64,000 nucleotides of DNA, taken from Clostridium algifaecis. GTDB lineage: Bacteria; Bacillota; Clostridia; Clostridiales; Clostridiaceae. Positions 18,201-28,165 of the stretch are shown here, piece after piece; the first letter of the stretch is position 1; every line of letters starts with the position of its first letter. Both the position numbers and the translations under genes were made by a program. The notes under the pieces are model-generated. The model saw only the letters and a program-made list of their open reading frames with translations. It searched no databases and was not told where the DNA came from. The stretch lies in assembly GCF_017874415.1 (NCBI RefSeq), contig NZ_JAGGLM010000005.1, positions 90,911 through 154,910 of the forward strand. Direction: 5' to 3'.

Positions 18201-18755
18201 ATGAAAAAAATACGTGAAAATATATTGTATAAAGGTGACTGGATAGCTCTTAAAGAAATAACTTATTCAGGAAAAAAGAATGAAGAATTAAAGTGGGAGA
18301 GTATAGAAAGGACAAATACTGTAAATACTGTAGTAATGCTGGCTAAACTTTGTCCGTCAAATAGATATGTACTTATAAAACAGTACAGGGCACCTATTGA
18401 TAATTATATTATTGGATTTCCAGCAGGACTTATGGAAGACAGTGATCCAGCAAAAAATGCACTAAGGGAATTAAAAGAAGAAACAGGCTATACTGGAAAA
18501 GTTAAATCAATAAGCCCTGTTCTTTATTCTAATGCAGCTTTGCTGTCGGATACGGTTACGTTAGTCAATGTTGAAATAGATGAGAATTTGCCGCAAAATT
18601 TAAATCCAGAACAAAATCTGGAGGATTCCGAGGACATAGAGGTTATATTAATTGATAAGAATAAAATACTTGATTTTTTAATGGAAGAACAGAAAAATGG
18701 AGTCGGTGTTGGAATTGGTGTGTGGTATATTTTTGGAGGATTACAGCACAATTAA
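18201..18755 (+). CDS. Nudix hydrolase (ADP-ribose pyrophosphatase-like)
   Basis: 184 residues. The Nudix box reads GLMEDSDPAKNALRELKEET, with Asp in place of the first conserved Glu. Upstream KQYRAPIDNYIIGFPAG is typical of the NudF/YqkG branch, which cleaves ADP-ribose to AMP and ribose 5-phosphate. I chose the ATG at 18201 after AATGGAGG. A longer in-frame start at 18153 would overlap the MocR gene and has no ribosome binding site. Confidence 0.85.
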   Translation: MKKIRENILYKGDWIALKEITYSGKKNEELKWESIERTNTVNTVVMLAKLCPSNRYVLIKQYRAPIDNYIIGFPAGLMEDSDPAKNALRELKEETGYTGKVKSISPVLYSNAALLSDTVTLVNVEIDENLPQNLNPEQNLEDSEDIEVILIDKNKILDFLMEEQKNGVGVGIGVWYIFGGLQHN

Positions 18756-18788
18756 TAATTGTATGTAATCATTGGAGATGATTAATAA

Positions 18789-18890
18789 ATGATAATGGAT
18801 TTAATCATTATTTGTAGTATAATTAGTGCTGGTGGTGTTATAGTAGTAATAATTGTACTTTATACGTTGTTTTCACACAAGAATAAATAA
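18789..18890 (+). CDS. Small single-span membrane peptide (33 aa)
   Basis: A 33-residue ORF: a hydrophobic helix rich in Ile and Val (about residues 4-26) and a basic tail ending HKNK. GGAGATG lies upstream. It has no homologue I recognise. Its plan (short N terminus, one helix, Lys-rich end) resembles type I toxin peptides and small membrane regulators. It lies between the Nudix gene and cbiQ, where one might expect CbiM/CbiN, but it is far too short to be either. Confidence 0.4.
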   Translation: MIMDLIIICSIISAGGVIVVIIVLYTLFSHKNK

Positions 18891-18935
18891 TACCTTATAA
18901 AAATGCGATAAGAGTGTCTGACAGGGGGGTCGAAT

Positions 18936-19739
18936 TTGAAAGATTGGCTTTTAAAAAAAGATGATTACATACCTGAAAAAGATTCGGACAAGTTTATAGA
19001 CAAAAGTATATTCTCTATTTTAAAGGTTTTGTCACTTATCAAAAGAAGAAATAAATTAAAAAGTGGGTTTATATATAAAATAAATCCAGTTATAAAACTT
19101 ATATTTATGATTTTAAATATAGTATTTTTATCTGTATCTAGAAATTTTATGTATGTAATTGCTGTGGATATATATTTTTTATTACTCCTCAGTTCTTTGG
19201 ATGCAGATGAAATAAAAAATATACTTATTTTAAGCATGATTGTACCAATCTTTACTCTTATAATGCTTATACCTTCAATATTAACGGGAAATATTATAAA
19301 TAGTTTTATTCTTATATCTAAGATATTTGGAACTATAATGATTGTAAATATATTTTCTTGTACCACGAAGTGGAGTTATATAACAAGATCTTTAAAAGTA
19401 TTTTTTATACCGGATATATTTATATTGGTATTTGATATAACTATAAAATACATTTATATTTTGGGCCAATTTGCGTTAAATATGTTTTATTCTTTAAAAC
19501 TTAAATCAGTTGGAAAGAATAATAAAAAATATTCTTCAGTACCTAAAATAATTGGAACTCTATTTTTAAAGTCAAATGAAATGGGTGAAGAAATGTATTC
19601 TGCTATGGAATGCAGGGGATTTACCGGAGAATATAAAAATTTTTCTAAATTTAAGTTTACAATGTCGGATTTATTATATTGTATAATCAGTATACTTGTT
19701 ATAGCGTTGTATTTTTACATGGCAGGAGTGAAGGTTTAA
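18936..19739 (+). CDS. cbiQ: Cobalt ECF transporter transmembrane subunit CbiQ
   Basis: 267 residues with about five membrane segments. The cytoplasmic coupling motif characteristic of ECF T-components is visible as AMECRGF (an A-x-R-G-like element) near residue 225. It links the ATPase to a substrate-binding subunit. CbiM and CbiN are absent nearby, so the S component must be elsewhere. The TTG start has a GGGGGG ribosome binding site, and the gene ends one base before cbiO. It opens the cobalamin island. Confidence 0.88.
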   Translation: MKDWLLKKDDYIPEKDSDKFIDKSIFSILKVLSLIKRRNKLKSGFIYKINPVIKLIFMILNIVFLSVSRNFMYVIAVDIYFLLLLSSLDADEIKNILILSMIVPIFTLIMLIPSILTGNIINSFILISKIFGTIMIVNIFSCTTKWSYITRSLKVFFIPDIFILVFDITIKYIYILGQFALNMFYSLKLKSVGKNNKKYSSVPKIIGTLFLKSNEMGEEMYSAMECRGFTGEYKNFSKFKFTMSDLLYCIISILVIALYFYMAGVKV

Positions 19740-20465
19740 ATGATAGAGTTTAAAGATGTCTGTTTTAATTATAATGATCTTCAAGTAATTAAGAATATAG
19801 ATATAGATATAAAAGAAGGGGAATCAGTTGCACTTATAGGAGCTAATGGAAGTGGGAAATCAACATTTCTAAAACTTGTAAATGGAATTATATTCCCTTC
19901 AAGTGGAAATTATTTGTTTGATAATATAAATATATGTAAAAAAAAGCTTGATGATTCAAAGTATTCCAAATCATTTCATAAAAGAGTTGGATTTGTATTT
20001 CAAAATTCAGATTCTCAGCTATTTTGTCAGAATGTATATGAAGAAATTGCATTCGGTCCAAGGCAGATGGGAATGGATGAAAAAGAGGTTAGGATGAGAG
20101 TAGATGATTGCCTGAATTTACTTGACATATATGATTTGAAGCATAGACAGCCATATAATTTGAGCGGCGGTGAAAAGAAGAAAGTAGCTATTGCATCTGT
20201 ACTTGCACTTAATCCAGAGGTACTTACTTTAGATGAACCTATGAATGGAATAGATCCTAAGGGAAAGAAATTTCTGAGAGAGCTTTTTATAAAATTAAAT
20301 AATGCAGGAAAGACTATAATATGTTCAACTCATGATTTTGAATATGTAAAAGGTGTTTTTAAAAGGGCACTTGTGTTTTCAGAAGATCACAGGATAATAA
20401 GAGATGATAGTTATGATGCTGTGATAAATGATGATAAATTTTTAATAGAGAATAATATAAAGTAA
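19740..20465 (+). CDS. cbiO: Cobalt ECF transporter ATPase CbiO
   Basis: 241-residue ABC ATPase: Walker A GANGSGKST, Q-loop FQNSDSQLF, signature NLSGGEKKKVAIA, Walker B LTLDEP, and switch His in CSTHD. It powers Co2+ import with CbiQ. The ATG directly follows the cbiQ stop, which implies translational coupling. Confidence 0.92.
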   Translation: MIEFKDVCFNYNDLQVIKNIDIDIKEGESVALIGANGSGKSTFLKLVNGIIFPSSGNYLFDNINICKKKLDDSKYSKSFHKRVGFVFQNSDSQLFCQNVYEEIAFGPRQMGMDEKEVRMRVDDCLNLLDIYDLKHRQPYNLSGGEKKKVAIASVLALNPEVLTLDEPMNGIDPKGKKFLRELFIKLNNAGKTIICSTHDFEYVKGVFKRALVFSEDHRIIRDDSYDAVINDDKFLIENNIK

Positions 20466-20492
20466 ATAACTTTGTAATTTTGGAGGGCTTTT

Positions 20493-21980
20493 ATGGGTAA
20501 AATTATGATTCAAGGAACGGGATCGTCCGTAGGAAAAAGTATAATTGTTACAGCTCTTTGCAGGATATTTAAACAGGACGGATATTCTGTAGCACCTTTT
20601 AAGTCCCAAAATATGTCTTTGAATTCATACATAACTTTAGATGGAAAAGAAATGGGACGGGCTCAGGTACTTCAGGCATATGCATGTGGTCTTGAGCCAG
20701 AGGTTTATATGAATCCAATACTTTTAAAGCCTACTTCTGATAAAAAAAGCCAAATAATATTAAATGGTGAGGTTTATGGTAATGCTAGTGCATTAGAATA
20801 TCATAATATGAAGACTAAATTTGGAGATATGCTAAAGGAGCATTTTTCAAATTTGGAGAGTAAATTTGACATAGTTGTAATGGAGGGCGCAGGAAGCCCG
20901 GCGGAGATAAATTTAAGGGATAGAGATATTGTAAATATGGGAATGGCAGAGATTGCAGATGCTCCAGTAGTTTTGGTAGGAGATATAGATAAGGGCGGCG
21001 TATTTGCATCTCTTGCAGGAACCATGCTTCTTTTAAGAGATGATGAAAGGAAAAGAGTACGTGGGACTATAATAAATAAATTCAGAGGTGATATAGAAAT
21101 ATTAAAACCAGGGCTGAGTATGTTAGAGGACATAATTAAAGTGCCATGTATGGGAGTTGTACCTTACTTCAATCTTAAGCTGGAGGATGAAGATGGAGCA
21201 ATTTCATTTAATAGTAAATGTACAGCTAAACCAATAGATATAGCTGTCATAAAACTTCCACATATATCAAATTTTACAGACTTTGACGCATTTAAACAGG
21301 AAGATGATGTATCAGTTAGATTTGTCAGCTCTGAGGATGAACTTGGAAGACCTGACATTCTTATAATTCCAGGAAGTAAGAATACTATAGATGATTTAAT
21401 AAAGTTAAGGGAGTGCGGCCTTGAGGACAGTATAAAAGAATATAGTAAAAATGGAATTTTAATAGGAATATGCGGCGGATACCAGATGATGGGTACTTCT
21501 ATAAAAGATCCATATGAAGTCGAAAGCAGTACATTGTATACATATGGAATGGGACTTTTAAACGTGGATACTGTACTTGAAAAAGATAAAGTTACATCTA
21601 GAGTAAAAGGTGAAAGCAAAAATTGTATGGATGGTAATTCAGAAGTATATGGTTATGAAATTCATATGGGGAGTTCGAAATATGGAAAAGGATCAAAGTC
21701 GTTATTTAGTATAAACAGCAAGAATGGAGAAAAGGTGTCCATGGAAGATGGTGCTGTAAATGATAAAAATAATATAATGGGAACTTATATTCACGGCGTT
21801 TTTGATGGCATAAATTTTAGACAGTACATATTGAATAAAGTAAGAAAAAGCAAAGGCATGTGTACTAGAAAATCAAAAAATTATGAAAATTTTAGAGATA
21901 AAGAGCTGGATAAACTCGCTGATATAGTTAGAAATAATATAGATATGGATATTATATATGATATAGTTTCAGGAAAATAA
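20493..21980 (+). CDS. cbiP: Cobyric acid synthase CbiP
   Basis: 495 residues. It amidates adenosylcobyrinic acid a,c-diamide at positions b, d, e and g using glutamine and ATP. The N-terminal dethiobiotin-synthetase-like ATPase shows GTGSSVGKS and [12 protein letters not shown]. The C-terminal class I glutaminase shows [10 protein letters not shown] (nucleophile Cys) and the distal His in GTYIHGVFD. Length is normal. GGAGG precedes the ATG, 27 nt after cbiO. Confidence 0.95.
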   Translation: MGKIMIQGTGSSVGKSIIVTALCRIFKQDGYSVAPFKSQNMSLNSYITLDGKEMGRAQVLQAYACGLEPEVYMNPILLKPTSDKKSQIILNGEVYGNASALEYHNMKTKFGDMLKEHFSNLESKFDIVVMEGAGSPAEINLRDRDIVNMGMAEIADAPVVLVGDIDKGGVFASLAGTMLLLRDDERKRVRGTIINKFRGDIEILKPGLSMLEDIIKVPCMGVVPYFNLKLEDEDGAISFNSKCTAKPIDIAVIKLPHISNFTDFDAFKQEDDVSVRFVSSEDELGRPDILIIPGSKNTIDDLIKLRECGLEDSIKEYSKNGILIGICGGYQMMGTSIKDPYEVESSTLYTYGMGLLNVDTVLEKDKVTSRVKGESKNCMDGNSEVYGYEIHMGSSKYGKGSKSLFSINSKNGEKVSMEDGAVNDKNNIMGTYIHGVFDGINFRQYILNKVRKSKGMCTRKSKNYENFRDKELDKLADIVRNNIDMDIIYDIVSGK

Positions 21981-21996
21981 GGAAGAGGTAATTTAT

Positions 21997-22977
21997 TTGG
22001 CTCAGTCTTTTATAATTATGAATTTAATAGATGTTGTAGCAGCGGTCTTGCTGGATTTAATAATAGGAGATCCTACATGGTTTCCACATCCTGTGATTTT
22101 TATGGGAAAGTTAGTATCTTTCTTGGAAAAGAGAGGCAGACAATTATTTAAGAGTGAAATAGCGATTAAAACTTTTGGAGGAATTATAGTTTTAATTATG
22201 ATTTCAATTAGTTTTTCAATCCCATTTGCAGTCCTATATATATTTAAAACAAATATTTTGGCTTTTAATATAATAAATACTGTGCTGCTTTGCACTGCTC
22301 TTTCTGCAAGGTGCCTTAGCAAAGAGGCAAAAAAGGTATACTGTTCTTTGGAAAAAAATGATATAGAGGATGCAAGGGTAAAACTTTCTTATATAGTAGG
22401 AAGAGATACTCAAAATTTAAATAAAGATGAGATAACAAGGGCAGTAGTTGAAACTGTAGCTGAAAATACTTCAGATGGAGTTATAGCACCACTTTTTTAT
22501 GGAATTATTTTTGGAGCCCCTCTTGCAATGATGTATAAGGCAGTAAATACAATGGACTCTATGCTTGGCTATATGAATGAAAAGTACAGACATATAGGAT
22601 TTTTTCCTGCTAAAGTAGATGACATTTTTAACTTAATACCAGCAAGAATAACAGGTGTTTTAATGTGCATTGCAGCTCCTGCAGTTGGAGGAAATATTTT
22701 AGAAACTGTAAAAATAATGGTGAGGGACAGAAAAAACCACAAAAGTCCTAACTGTGCATATCCTGAGGCAGCGGCAGCAGGTGCCATGGGAGTAAAATTG
22801 GGTGGAACAAATATTTATTTTGGAGAGATTGTCTATAAGCCAACATTGGGAGATGAAAAAGTAAAACTTGATTTCTCACATATAAATAATTGTATAAAGC
22901 TTATGTATTTATCAGAAACTATTATGGTCATTGCAGCGGCTGTTTTAACGTATGGAATATTCAAAGAAGTACTATAA
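21997..22977 (+). CDS. cbiB: Adenosylcobinamide-phosphate synthase CbiB
   Basis: 326-residue polytopic membrane protein that joins adenosylcobyric acid to (R)-1-amino-2-propanol phosphate. Diagnostic stretches are LDLIIGDPTWFPHPVIFMGK, VETVAENTSDGVIAPLFY and SPNCAYPEAAAAGAMGVKLGG. The TTG start follows GGAAGAGG. Confidence 0.93.
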   Translation: MAQSFIIMNLIDVVAAVLLDLIIGDPTWFPHPVIFMGKLVSFLEKRGRQLFKSEIAIKTFGGIIVLIMISISFSIPFAVLYIFKTNILAFNIINTVLLCTALSARCLSKEAKKVYCSLEKNDIEDARVKLSYIVGRDTQNLNKDEITRAVVETVAENTSDGVIAPLFYGIIFGAPLAMMYKAVNTMDSMLGYMNEKYRHIGFFPAKVDDIFNLIPARITGVLMCIAAPAVGGNILETVKIMVRDRKNHKSPNCAYPEAAAAGAMGVKLGGTNIYFGEIVYKPTLGDEKVKLDFSHINNCIKLMYLSETIMVIAAAVLTYGIFKEVL

Positions 22978-22993
22978 AATAGGATGTGATTAT

Positions 22994-24058
22994 ATGGAAC
23001 ATGGGGGAGATATATATACAGATGGAATTTTAAAAGGGAAAAAACTTCTTGATTTTAGTTCGAATATAAATCCACTTGGGGTACCAAAAAGTTTTATTGA
23101 CAACATATATGAAGCAGTTAAACTTTCAGATGTATATCCAGATGCAGAATATAGAGAACTTAAAACAAATATAAGAGATTATTTAAATGCAGATTCTATT
23201 GAAGAAAAAAATATAATTGTCGGAAATGGGGCAGCTGAAATAATAGATCTCTCTATAGGCTGTTTTAAAAGTATATGTATAGTTGTTCCTTCTTTTATTG
23301 AATATGAAAAAAATTCAGTAAAGTGGGGTTTAGATATAAAATATTCCTTTCTTAACGAGAATATGGATTTTGATTACAAGGACATTATAAAAAAGCTGGA
23401 AGATTCTGAAGCACTTATAATAGGAAATCCAAACAATCCTAATGGAAGAATTATAGATAAGAAAAATTTCAAGAATATACTGGACTATTGTGAGAGATAT
23501 AATAAAACTATAATAATAGATGAAGCTTTTGTTGAGTTTACGGGAAAGACGGAAAATAGTTTTATTGATGAATTGAAAAATTATAAATGTCTATTTATAG
23601 TAAGAGCTATTACAAAATTTTTTGGAATGCCAGGTGTAAGATTTGGTTATGGAATTTCAAAGAATAAATTGATTTTGGAAAACATCGGGAGTAGGCAAAA
23701 TCCATGGAACATAAATTGTTTTGCAGAAATGGCAGCTAAATACATATTTAAAGATGAAGAATACATAAAAAATTCTCTAAGATGGATAAGCATTGAGAGA
23801 GAAATTATGCTTAATCAGCTGAATAAAATTGATATAATAGATAAAACATATAAAACTTATGCAAATTTTGTGCTTTGCCATCTTAAAAATATAACGTGTG
23901 ATGTGTTGTACAAAAAATGTCTTGATAGTGGATTGGTGATAAGGCAGTGTGACAATTACAGGGGACTTTCCAAAGAATATATTAGACTTGCTATAAAGGA
24001 TAGAGATAAAAATAATCGCGCTATAAAAATACTTCAAGGTTTAAAAATTAATAGTTAA
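22994..24058 (+). CDS. cobD: L-threonine-O-3-phosphate decarboxylase CobD
   Basis: 354-residue fold-type I PLP enzyme that makes (R)-1-amino-2-propanol phosphate for CbiB. Visible are FSSNINPLG at the N terminus, NPNNPNGR, and the PLP Lys in RAITKFFGMPGVRFGYG. I chose ATG 22994 after AGGATGTG; an upstream in-frame ATG at 22952 would overlap cbiB. The last codons and stop lie inside a heptanucleotide repeat. Confidence 0.92.
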   Translation: MEHGGDIYTDGILKGKKLLDFSSNINPLGVPKSFIDNIYEAVKLSDVYPDAEYRELKTNIRDYLNADSIEEKNIIVGNGAAEIIDLSIGCFKSICIVVPSFIEYEKNSVKWGLDIKYSFLNENMDFDYKDIIKKLEDSEALIIGNPNNPNGRIIDKKNFKNILDYCERYNKTIIIDEAFVEFTGKTENSFIDELKNYKCLFIVRAITKFFGMPGVRFGYGISKNKLILENIGSRQNPWNINCFAEMAAKYIFKDEEYIKNSLRWISIEREIMLNQLNKIDIIDKTYKTYANFVLCHLKNITCDVLYKKCLDSGLVIRQCDNYRGLSKEYIRLAIKDRDKNNRAIKILQGLKINS

Positions 24059-24074
24059 GAGTTAATAGTTATGA
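24046..24074. repeat. Heptanucleotide repeat array, copy 2
   Basis: Units AATTAAT-AGTTAAG-AGTTAAT-AGTTATG run across the end of cobD; the cobD stop codon (24056-24058) lies within the array. Confidence 0.75.
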
Positions 24075-24098
24075 TATAACTGTACTGAGGTGTTTAAA

Positions 24099-24719
24099 TT
24101 GGATGAAAAATTATTTCTTACACTTTTATCGGATAAAATAAAAATTATTATAATAGGTGGTGGAAGAGCTGCCTGTATAAAATTAAAAACTTTTCTAAGC
24201 AGAAAGTGCAGCGTTTGGATTTTATCAAAAGAATTTTCAGATGAGTTTAATGAATTTAAGGACAATATAAGTGTACACAGTTTAATAGGAGAATATGATA
24301 AAAAGTACATATATGATAAGCATATTGTAGTAATTGCTACAAATGATAAAAGGGTAAACTCTATTATAAGAAAAGATTGCAGGGAGTTACACAAAATATA
24401 TATAGATTCTTCTGATGTCAATGGGGGAAACTGTATTGTTCCATGTCAGAGAAATACAGAAAATATCCATTTTGCTGTAAACACTAGAAAAGCATCTCCA
24501 AAGACTTCTGTTTTTATTGCAGATATCATAAAAGAACATATAGAAAAATATGATGATTTTGTGAATTTTACATCTCATATTAGAAATAAACTTTCTAAAG
24601 GAGTAAAGAGAAAGCAGGTAATGGAATTTTTGTGTTCCAGGGATTTTTATTTTTTTTACAGCAAAAAAAAGGCTCAAATTATAATAGATATGTTCTACGG
24701 TGATATTTTTAAAAATTAG
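24099..24719 (+). CDS. Precorrin-2 dehydrogenase (siroheme synthase N-terminal type)
   Basis: 206 residues, matching the single-function Met8/SirC-type enzyme. It oxidises precorrin-2 to sirohydrochlorin with NAD+. The Rossmann motif is IIIIGGGRAACIKLKTF, followed by VIATNDKRVN and the typical DSSDVNGGNCIVPCQ. Sirohydrochlorin then goes to CbiK in the same cluster. The start is TTG at 24099, 8 nt after GAGG; a GTG at 24090 would overlap the ribosome binding site. Confidence 0.85.
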   Translation: MDEKLFLTLLSDKIKIIIIGGGRAACIKLKTFLSRKCSVWILSKEFSDEFNEFKDNISVHSLIGEYDKKYIYDKHIVVIATNDKRVNSIIRKDCRELHKIYIDSSDVNGGNCIVPCQRNTENIHFAVNTRKASPKTSVFIADIIKEHIEKYDDFVNFTSHIRNKLSKGVKRKQVMEFLCSRDFYFFYSKKKAQIIIDMFYGDIFKN

Positions 24720-24765
24720 ATATACTTTGTTGTGTTGAATTCAATTGTATGGATGGTGATATTAT

Positions 24766-25638
24766 TTGAAATTAAAAATTGGAACCAGAAAGAGCAAGCT
24801 TGCCCAAATTCAGACTGAAATAGTTATGGATTTGCTTGAAAAAAAATGTAGCGTCAAAAGTGAAAAAGTTTTGATAGAAACCACAGGCGACAAAAGATTA
24901 AATATAGCTTTAAATAAAATTGGAGGAAAAGGGTTATTTATAAAGGAAATAGAAAATGAACTTTTAAAAGGGAAAATAGATGCAGCTGTACACAGTATGA
25001 AGGATGTTCCTTTTGATATTCCATGTGAATTTGAAATGACTGCCATCTTAAAAAGAGAAGATGCACGAGATGTATTTGTATCAAATGAAGGGATACATTT
25101 TAAGGATCTTAAAATTGGAGCAAAAATAGGTACTAGCAGTAACAGGAGAGCTTTTCAAATTAAAAAAATAAGAAAAGATTTAAAAATAGTTCCAATAAGG
25201 GGAAATATTCAAACCAGAATTGATAAAATGAAAAAAGAGAATTTAGATGGAATAGTTTTAGCGCTGGCAGGTGTTAAAAGGCTCAAATTGGAAAGAATTA
25301 TAACTGATTATTTTAGTGTAGAGGATATTGTACCTGCTATTGGTCAGGGTGCCATTGGAGTTGAGATAAAAAAAGGATGCTTAAATTCAAATATATTTAA
25401 AAAATTGAATGATGAAGATACAAGAATATGTGTTGAAGCTGAAAGAAGTTTTATGAGAACTCTAAATGGAGATTGCCACTCTACTATAGGGGCTTACGCT
25501 GAGATTTCAAAGAATAGTATGAATATTACAGGTGTATTTCAGGTAAAAGGCAGACTTATAAAGAAAAGTATAAGCGGTTATAAACAAGATTATATCAGTT
25601 TGGGAGAAATACTGGCAGAAAATATTTTAGAAAGTTGA
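24766..25638 (+). CDS. hemC: Hydroxymethylbilane synthase (porphobilinogen deaminase)
   Basis: 290 residues. It polymerises four porphobilinogens. Visible are [12 protein letters not shown] at the N terminus, [20 protein letters not shown] and IGQGAIGVE. The dipyrromethane-cofactor Cys is in [16 protein letters not shown] start after GGATGGTG. Confidence 0.95.
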   Translation: MKLKIGTRKSKLAQIQTEIVMDLLEKKCSVKSEKVLIETTGDKRLNIALNKIGGKGLFIKEIENELLKGKIDAAVHSMKDVPFDIPCEFEMTAILKREDARDVFVSNEGIHFKDLKIGAKIGTSSNRRAFQIKKIRKDLKIVPIRGNIQTRIDKMKKENLDGIVLALAGVKRLKLERIITDYFSVEDIVPAIGQGAIGVEIKKGCLNSNIFKKLNDEDTRICVEAERSFMRTLNGDCHSTIGAYAEISKNSMNITGVFQVKGRLIKKSISGYKQDYISLGEILAENILES

Positions 25639-25675
25639 CTCTTATAGTTTTACAGTATGGTAAGGAGAGATTTTG

Positions 25676-27142
25676 ATGGGCAAAGGCAAAGTATATCTTA
25701 TAGGTGCAGGACCTGGTGATGAAGGACTCTTAACCTTGGAATCAGTTAAGAAACTTAAAGAATGTAACGTAGTTATGTATGATAGGTTAGCGGGAACAGA
25801 GGTGCTTAACTATTTAAATGAAAACTGCAGCATATATTATTGCGGCAAAGAGCCGGATTGTCATTATAAAACTCAAGATGAGATAAACAAAATGCTGGCT
25901 GAATTTGCAAAGCAGGGAAATATAGTTGGAAGAATAAAGGGTGGAGATCCCTATGTATTCGGAAGAGGTGGAGAGGAAGCACTGGAGCTTTCAAAGGAAA
26001 ATATTGAATTTGAAGTTGTTCCAGGCATAACATCACCTATTGCTGTTTTGAATTATGCAGGAATACCTGTTACCCACAGATCTATTGCACAGAGCTTTCA
26101 TGTATTTACTGGAAGATCTGCAGAAAAACTTAATATAGACTGGAAGGCAGCTGCTAATATTTCAGGAACACTTATTTTTATGATGAGTTTTGGAAGTATG
26201 GATATTATATCAAAAAAACTGATTGAAAATGGATTAAATGAAGATACACCTTGTGCCGTAGTTATGAGTGGTACTACTTCAAAACAGAGAAAGATCATTT
26301 CAACTTTAAAAGATATATATTTAAAATCTAAAGCTGAAGGACTTCACTCTCCATGTATTTTTGTAATAGGCGAGGTGGTTAAGTTTAGCGATAAATTTAA
26401 CTGGTATGAAAAGAAGCCTCTCTTTGGAAAAAATATATGCATAACAAGAGCAAAAAATCAATCTCAAGAAATGAGAAACAAGCTTCTTCAGCTTGGAGCC
26501 CAGGTTACTGAAATACATTCAATTAAGATAAATTATACTTCGGAAAATTTATTAAAGTATATAGATAAACTTCATGAGTACGACTATATAGTCTTTACAA
26601 GTGTAAATGGAGTCAATAGTTTTTTTGACAGATTGCTTCAGGAAAATTATGACATTAGAAATATACGAGGAAAGTTTGCAGCTATAGGACCGGCTACTGA
26701 AAGGGAGATAAAAAAGAGAGGAATTATACCACAGATAATCGCAAAAGAATTTGTAGCTGAAAGTCTTTTCCGTGAGCTTAAGAATTTCATAAAAAAAGGG
26801 GACAGAGTATTTATTCCAAGGTCTAAAAATTCAAGACCGTATCTTAAAGAAGCCCTTAGAAATGAAGGATGTATTGTAGATGAATGTTATACTTATGAAA
26901 CTCTAACAGGAGATTTGCCGGATAAAAGGTGTTTTGAAGATGTAGATATAGTGGTATTTACAAGCCCAACTACAGTTAAAAACATGATAAAGCTTGTTGG
27001 ACTTCCTGTTGTAGCCGGGAAACGGATTATAGCTATAGGACCAATAACGGGCAGGGAGCTTGAAAAATATGATTTAAAATATGAAATGTCAGAAAATTAC
27101 ACAACAGATGGAATTATAGGTAAGTTAATAGTTAAGAGTTAA
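25676..27142 (+). CDS. cobA-hemD: Fused uroporphyrinogen-III C-methyltransferase / uroporphyrinogen-III synthase
   Basis: 488 residues. Residues 1-245 are CobA (SUMT), with VYLIGAGPGDEGLLTLE, GRIKGGDPYVFGRGGEEA and VVPGITSPIAVLNYAGIPVTHR. It uses two S-adenosylmethionines to make precorrin-2. Residues 250-488 are HemD, which closes the ring of hydroxymethylbilane, with YIVFTSVNGVNSFF and DIVVFTSPTTVKNM. The fusion is common in clostridia. ATG at 25676 follows AAGGAGAG; TTG at 25673 is also possible. The stop codon falls inside a heptanucleotide repeat. Confidence 0.93.
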   Translation: MGKGKVYLIGAGPGDEGLLTLESVKKLKECNVVMYDRLAGTEVLNYLNENCSIYYCGKEPDCHYKTQDEINKMLAEFAKQGNIVGRIKGGDPYVFGRGGEEALELSKENIEFEVVPGITSPIAVLNYAGIPVTHRSIAQSFHVFTGRSAEKLNIDWKAAANISGTLIFMMSFGSMDIISKKLIENGLNEDTPCAVVMSGTTSKQRKIISTLKDIYLKSKAEGLHSPCIFVIGEVVKFSDKFNWYEKKPLFGKNICITRAKNQSQEMRNKLLQLGAQVTEIHSIKINYTSENLLKYIDKLHEYDYIVFTSVNGVNSFFDRLLQENYDIRNIRGKFAAIGPATEREIKKRGIIPQIIAKEFVAESLFRELKNFIKKGDRVFIPRSKNSRPYLKEALRNEGCIVDECYTYETLTGDLPDKRCFEDVDIVVFTSPTTVKNMIKLVGLPVVAGKRIIAIGPITGRELEKYDLKYEMSENYTTDGIIGKLIVKS

Positions 27143-27154
27143 TAATTAATAGTT
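27123..27154. repeat. Heptanucleotide repeat array, copy 3
   Basis: Four phased units, AGTTAAT-AGTTAAG-AGTTAAT-AATTAAT, then AGTT. The array encodes the last residues and the stop (27140-27142) of cobA-hemD. Confidence 0.8.
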
Positions 27155-27176
27155 ATATAAAATTGGAGGGACAGAG

Positions 27177-28148
27177 ATGTTTAGAAGACATAGAAGACTT
27201 AGAAAAAATAGTGTAATAAGAGATATGGTTAGAGAGACTGTTTTAAATAGAAATGATTTTATATACCCTATATTTGTTACTGATGGGGACAATATAAAAA
27301 GAGAAATTCCATCACTTGATGGCAATTATCATTATTCTGTAGACAGACTTCATGAGATAGTTGATGAGATAAAAGAAGCAGGAGTTAAGAGTGTAATAGT
27401 TTTTGGACTTCCAGAGCATAAAGATGAATTAGGTTCTTCTGCTTATGCTGAAGATGGAATAGTTCAGAGAGGAGTTAGAAAATTAAAGGAACTTTATCCT
27501 GAACTATTTGTAATAACTGATGTTTGTATGTGTGAGTATACAAGCCATGGACACTGCGGCATAATACATGATAATGAAGTTGACAATGATGAAACACTTA
27601 AATACATAGCAGAAATTGCACTTTCCCATGCAAAAGCTGGGGCAGATATGGTGGCACCATCTGATATGATGGATGGAAGAGTTTCTGCAATTAGAAAAAA
27701 ACTTGATGAAAATGGCTATAAGAATGTATCTATAATGGCTTATAGTGCAAAATATTGTTCTGCTTTTTATGGACCATTTAGAGAAGCTGCAAATTCTGCA
27801 CCTAAATTTGGAAATAGGAAGAGCTATCAAATGGACCCTGCAAATGTGAGAGAGGCAATGCTTGAAATAGAAGATGATATAGAAGAAGGAGCAGATATTG
27901 TAATGGTAAAACCTGCACTTCCATATCTTGATGTAATAAGACTGGCAAGAGATAAATTTGATTATCCACTGGCAGCTTATAATGTAAGCGGAGAATTTGC
28001 TATGGTAAAGGCTGCTGCTAAAGCAGGACTTATAGATGAGAGGGCTGTTGCAATGGAGATGCTCACATCAATAAAAAGAGCTGGAGCAGGTATGATAATT
28101 ACATATTATGCTGTTGATATATGCAGATGGCTTAAAGAAGAAATGTAA
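27177..28148 (+). CDS. hemB: Porphobilinogen synthase (delta-aminolevulinic acid dehydratase)
   Basis: 323 residues. It condenses two aminolevulinates. Visible are RHRRLRKN at the N terminus, the metal-site segment [15 protein letters not shown], and active-site lysines in [20 protein letters not shown] and [18 protein letters not shown] precedes the ATG. hemA and hemL, which supply aminolevulinate, are not in the window. Confidence 0.96.
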   Translation: MFRRHRRLRKNSVIRDMVRETVLNRNDFIYPIFVTDGDNIKREIPSLDGNYHYSVDRLHEIVDEIKEAGVKSVIVFGLPEHKDELGSSAYAEDGIVQRGVRKLKELYPELFVITDVCMCEYTSHGHCGIIHDNEVDNDETLKYIAEIALSHAKAGADMVAPSDMMDGRVSAIRKKLDENGYKNVSIMAYSAKYCSAFYGPFREAANSAPKFGNRKSYQMDPANVREAMLEIEDDIEEGADIVMVKPALPYLDVIRLARDKFDYPLAAYNVSGEFAMVKAAAKAGLIDERAVAMEMLTSIKRAGAGMIITYYAVDICRWLKEEM

Positions 28149-28165
28149 TTTAGGATGTGCATTTT

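Noticed and set aside
18700..18935. Possible cobalamin riboswitch before cbiQ
   Set aside because: I looked for a B12 box-like GCCACTG and the usual stem pattern and saw neither. A covariance search would settle it.
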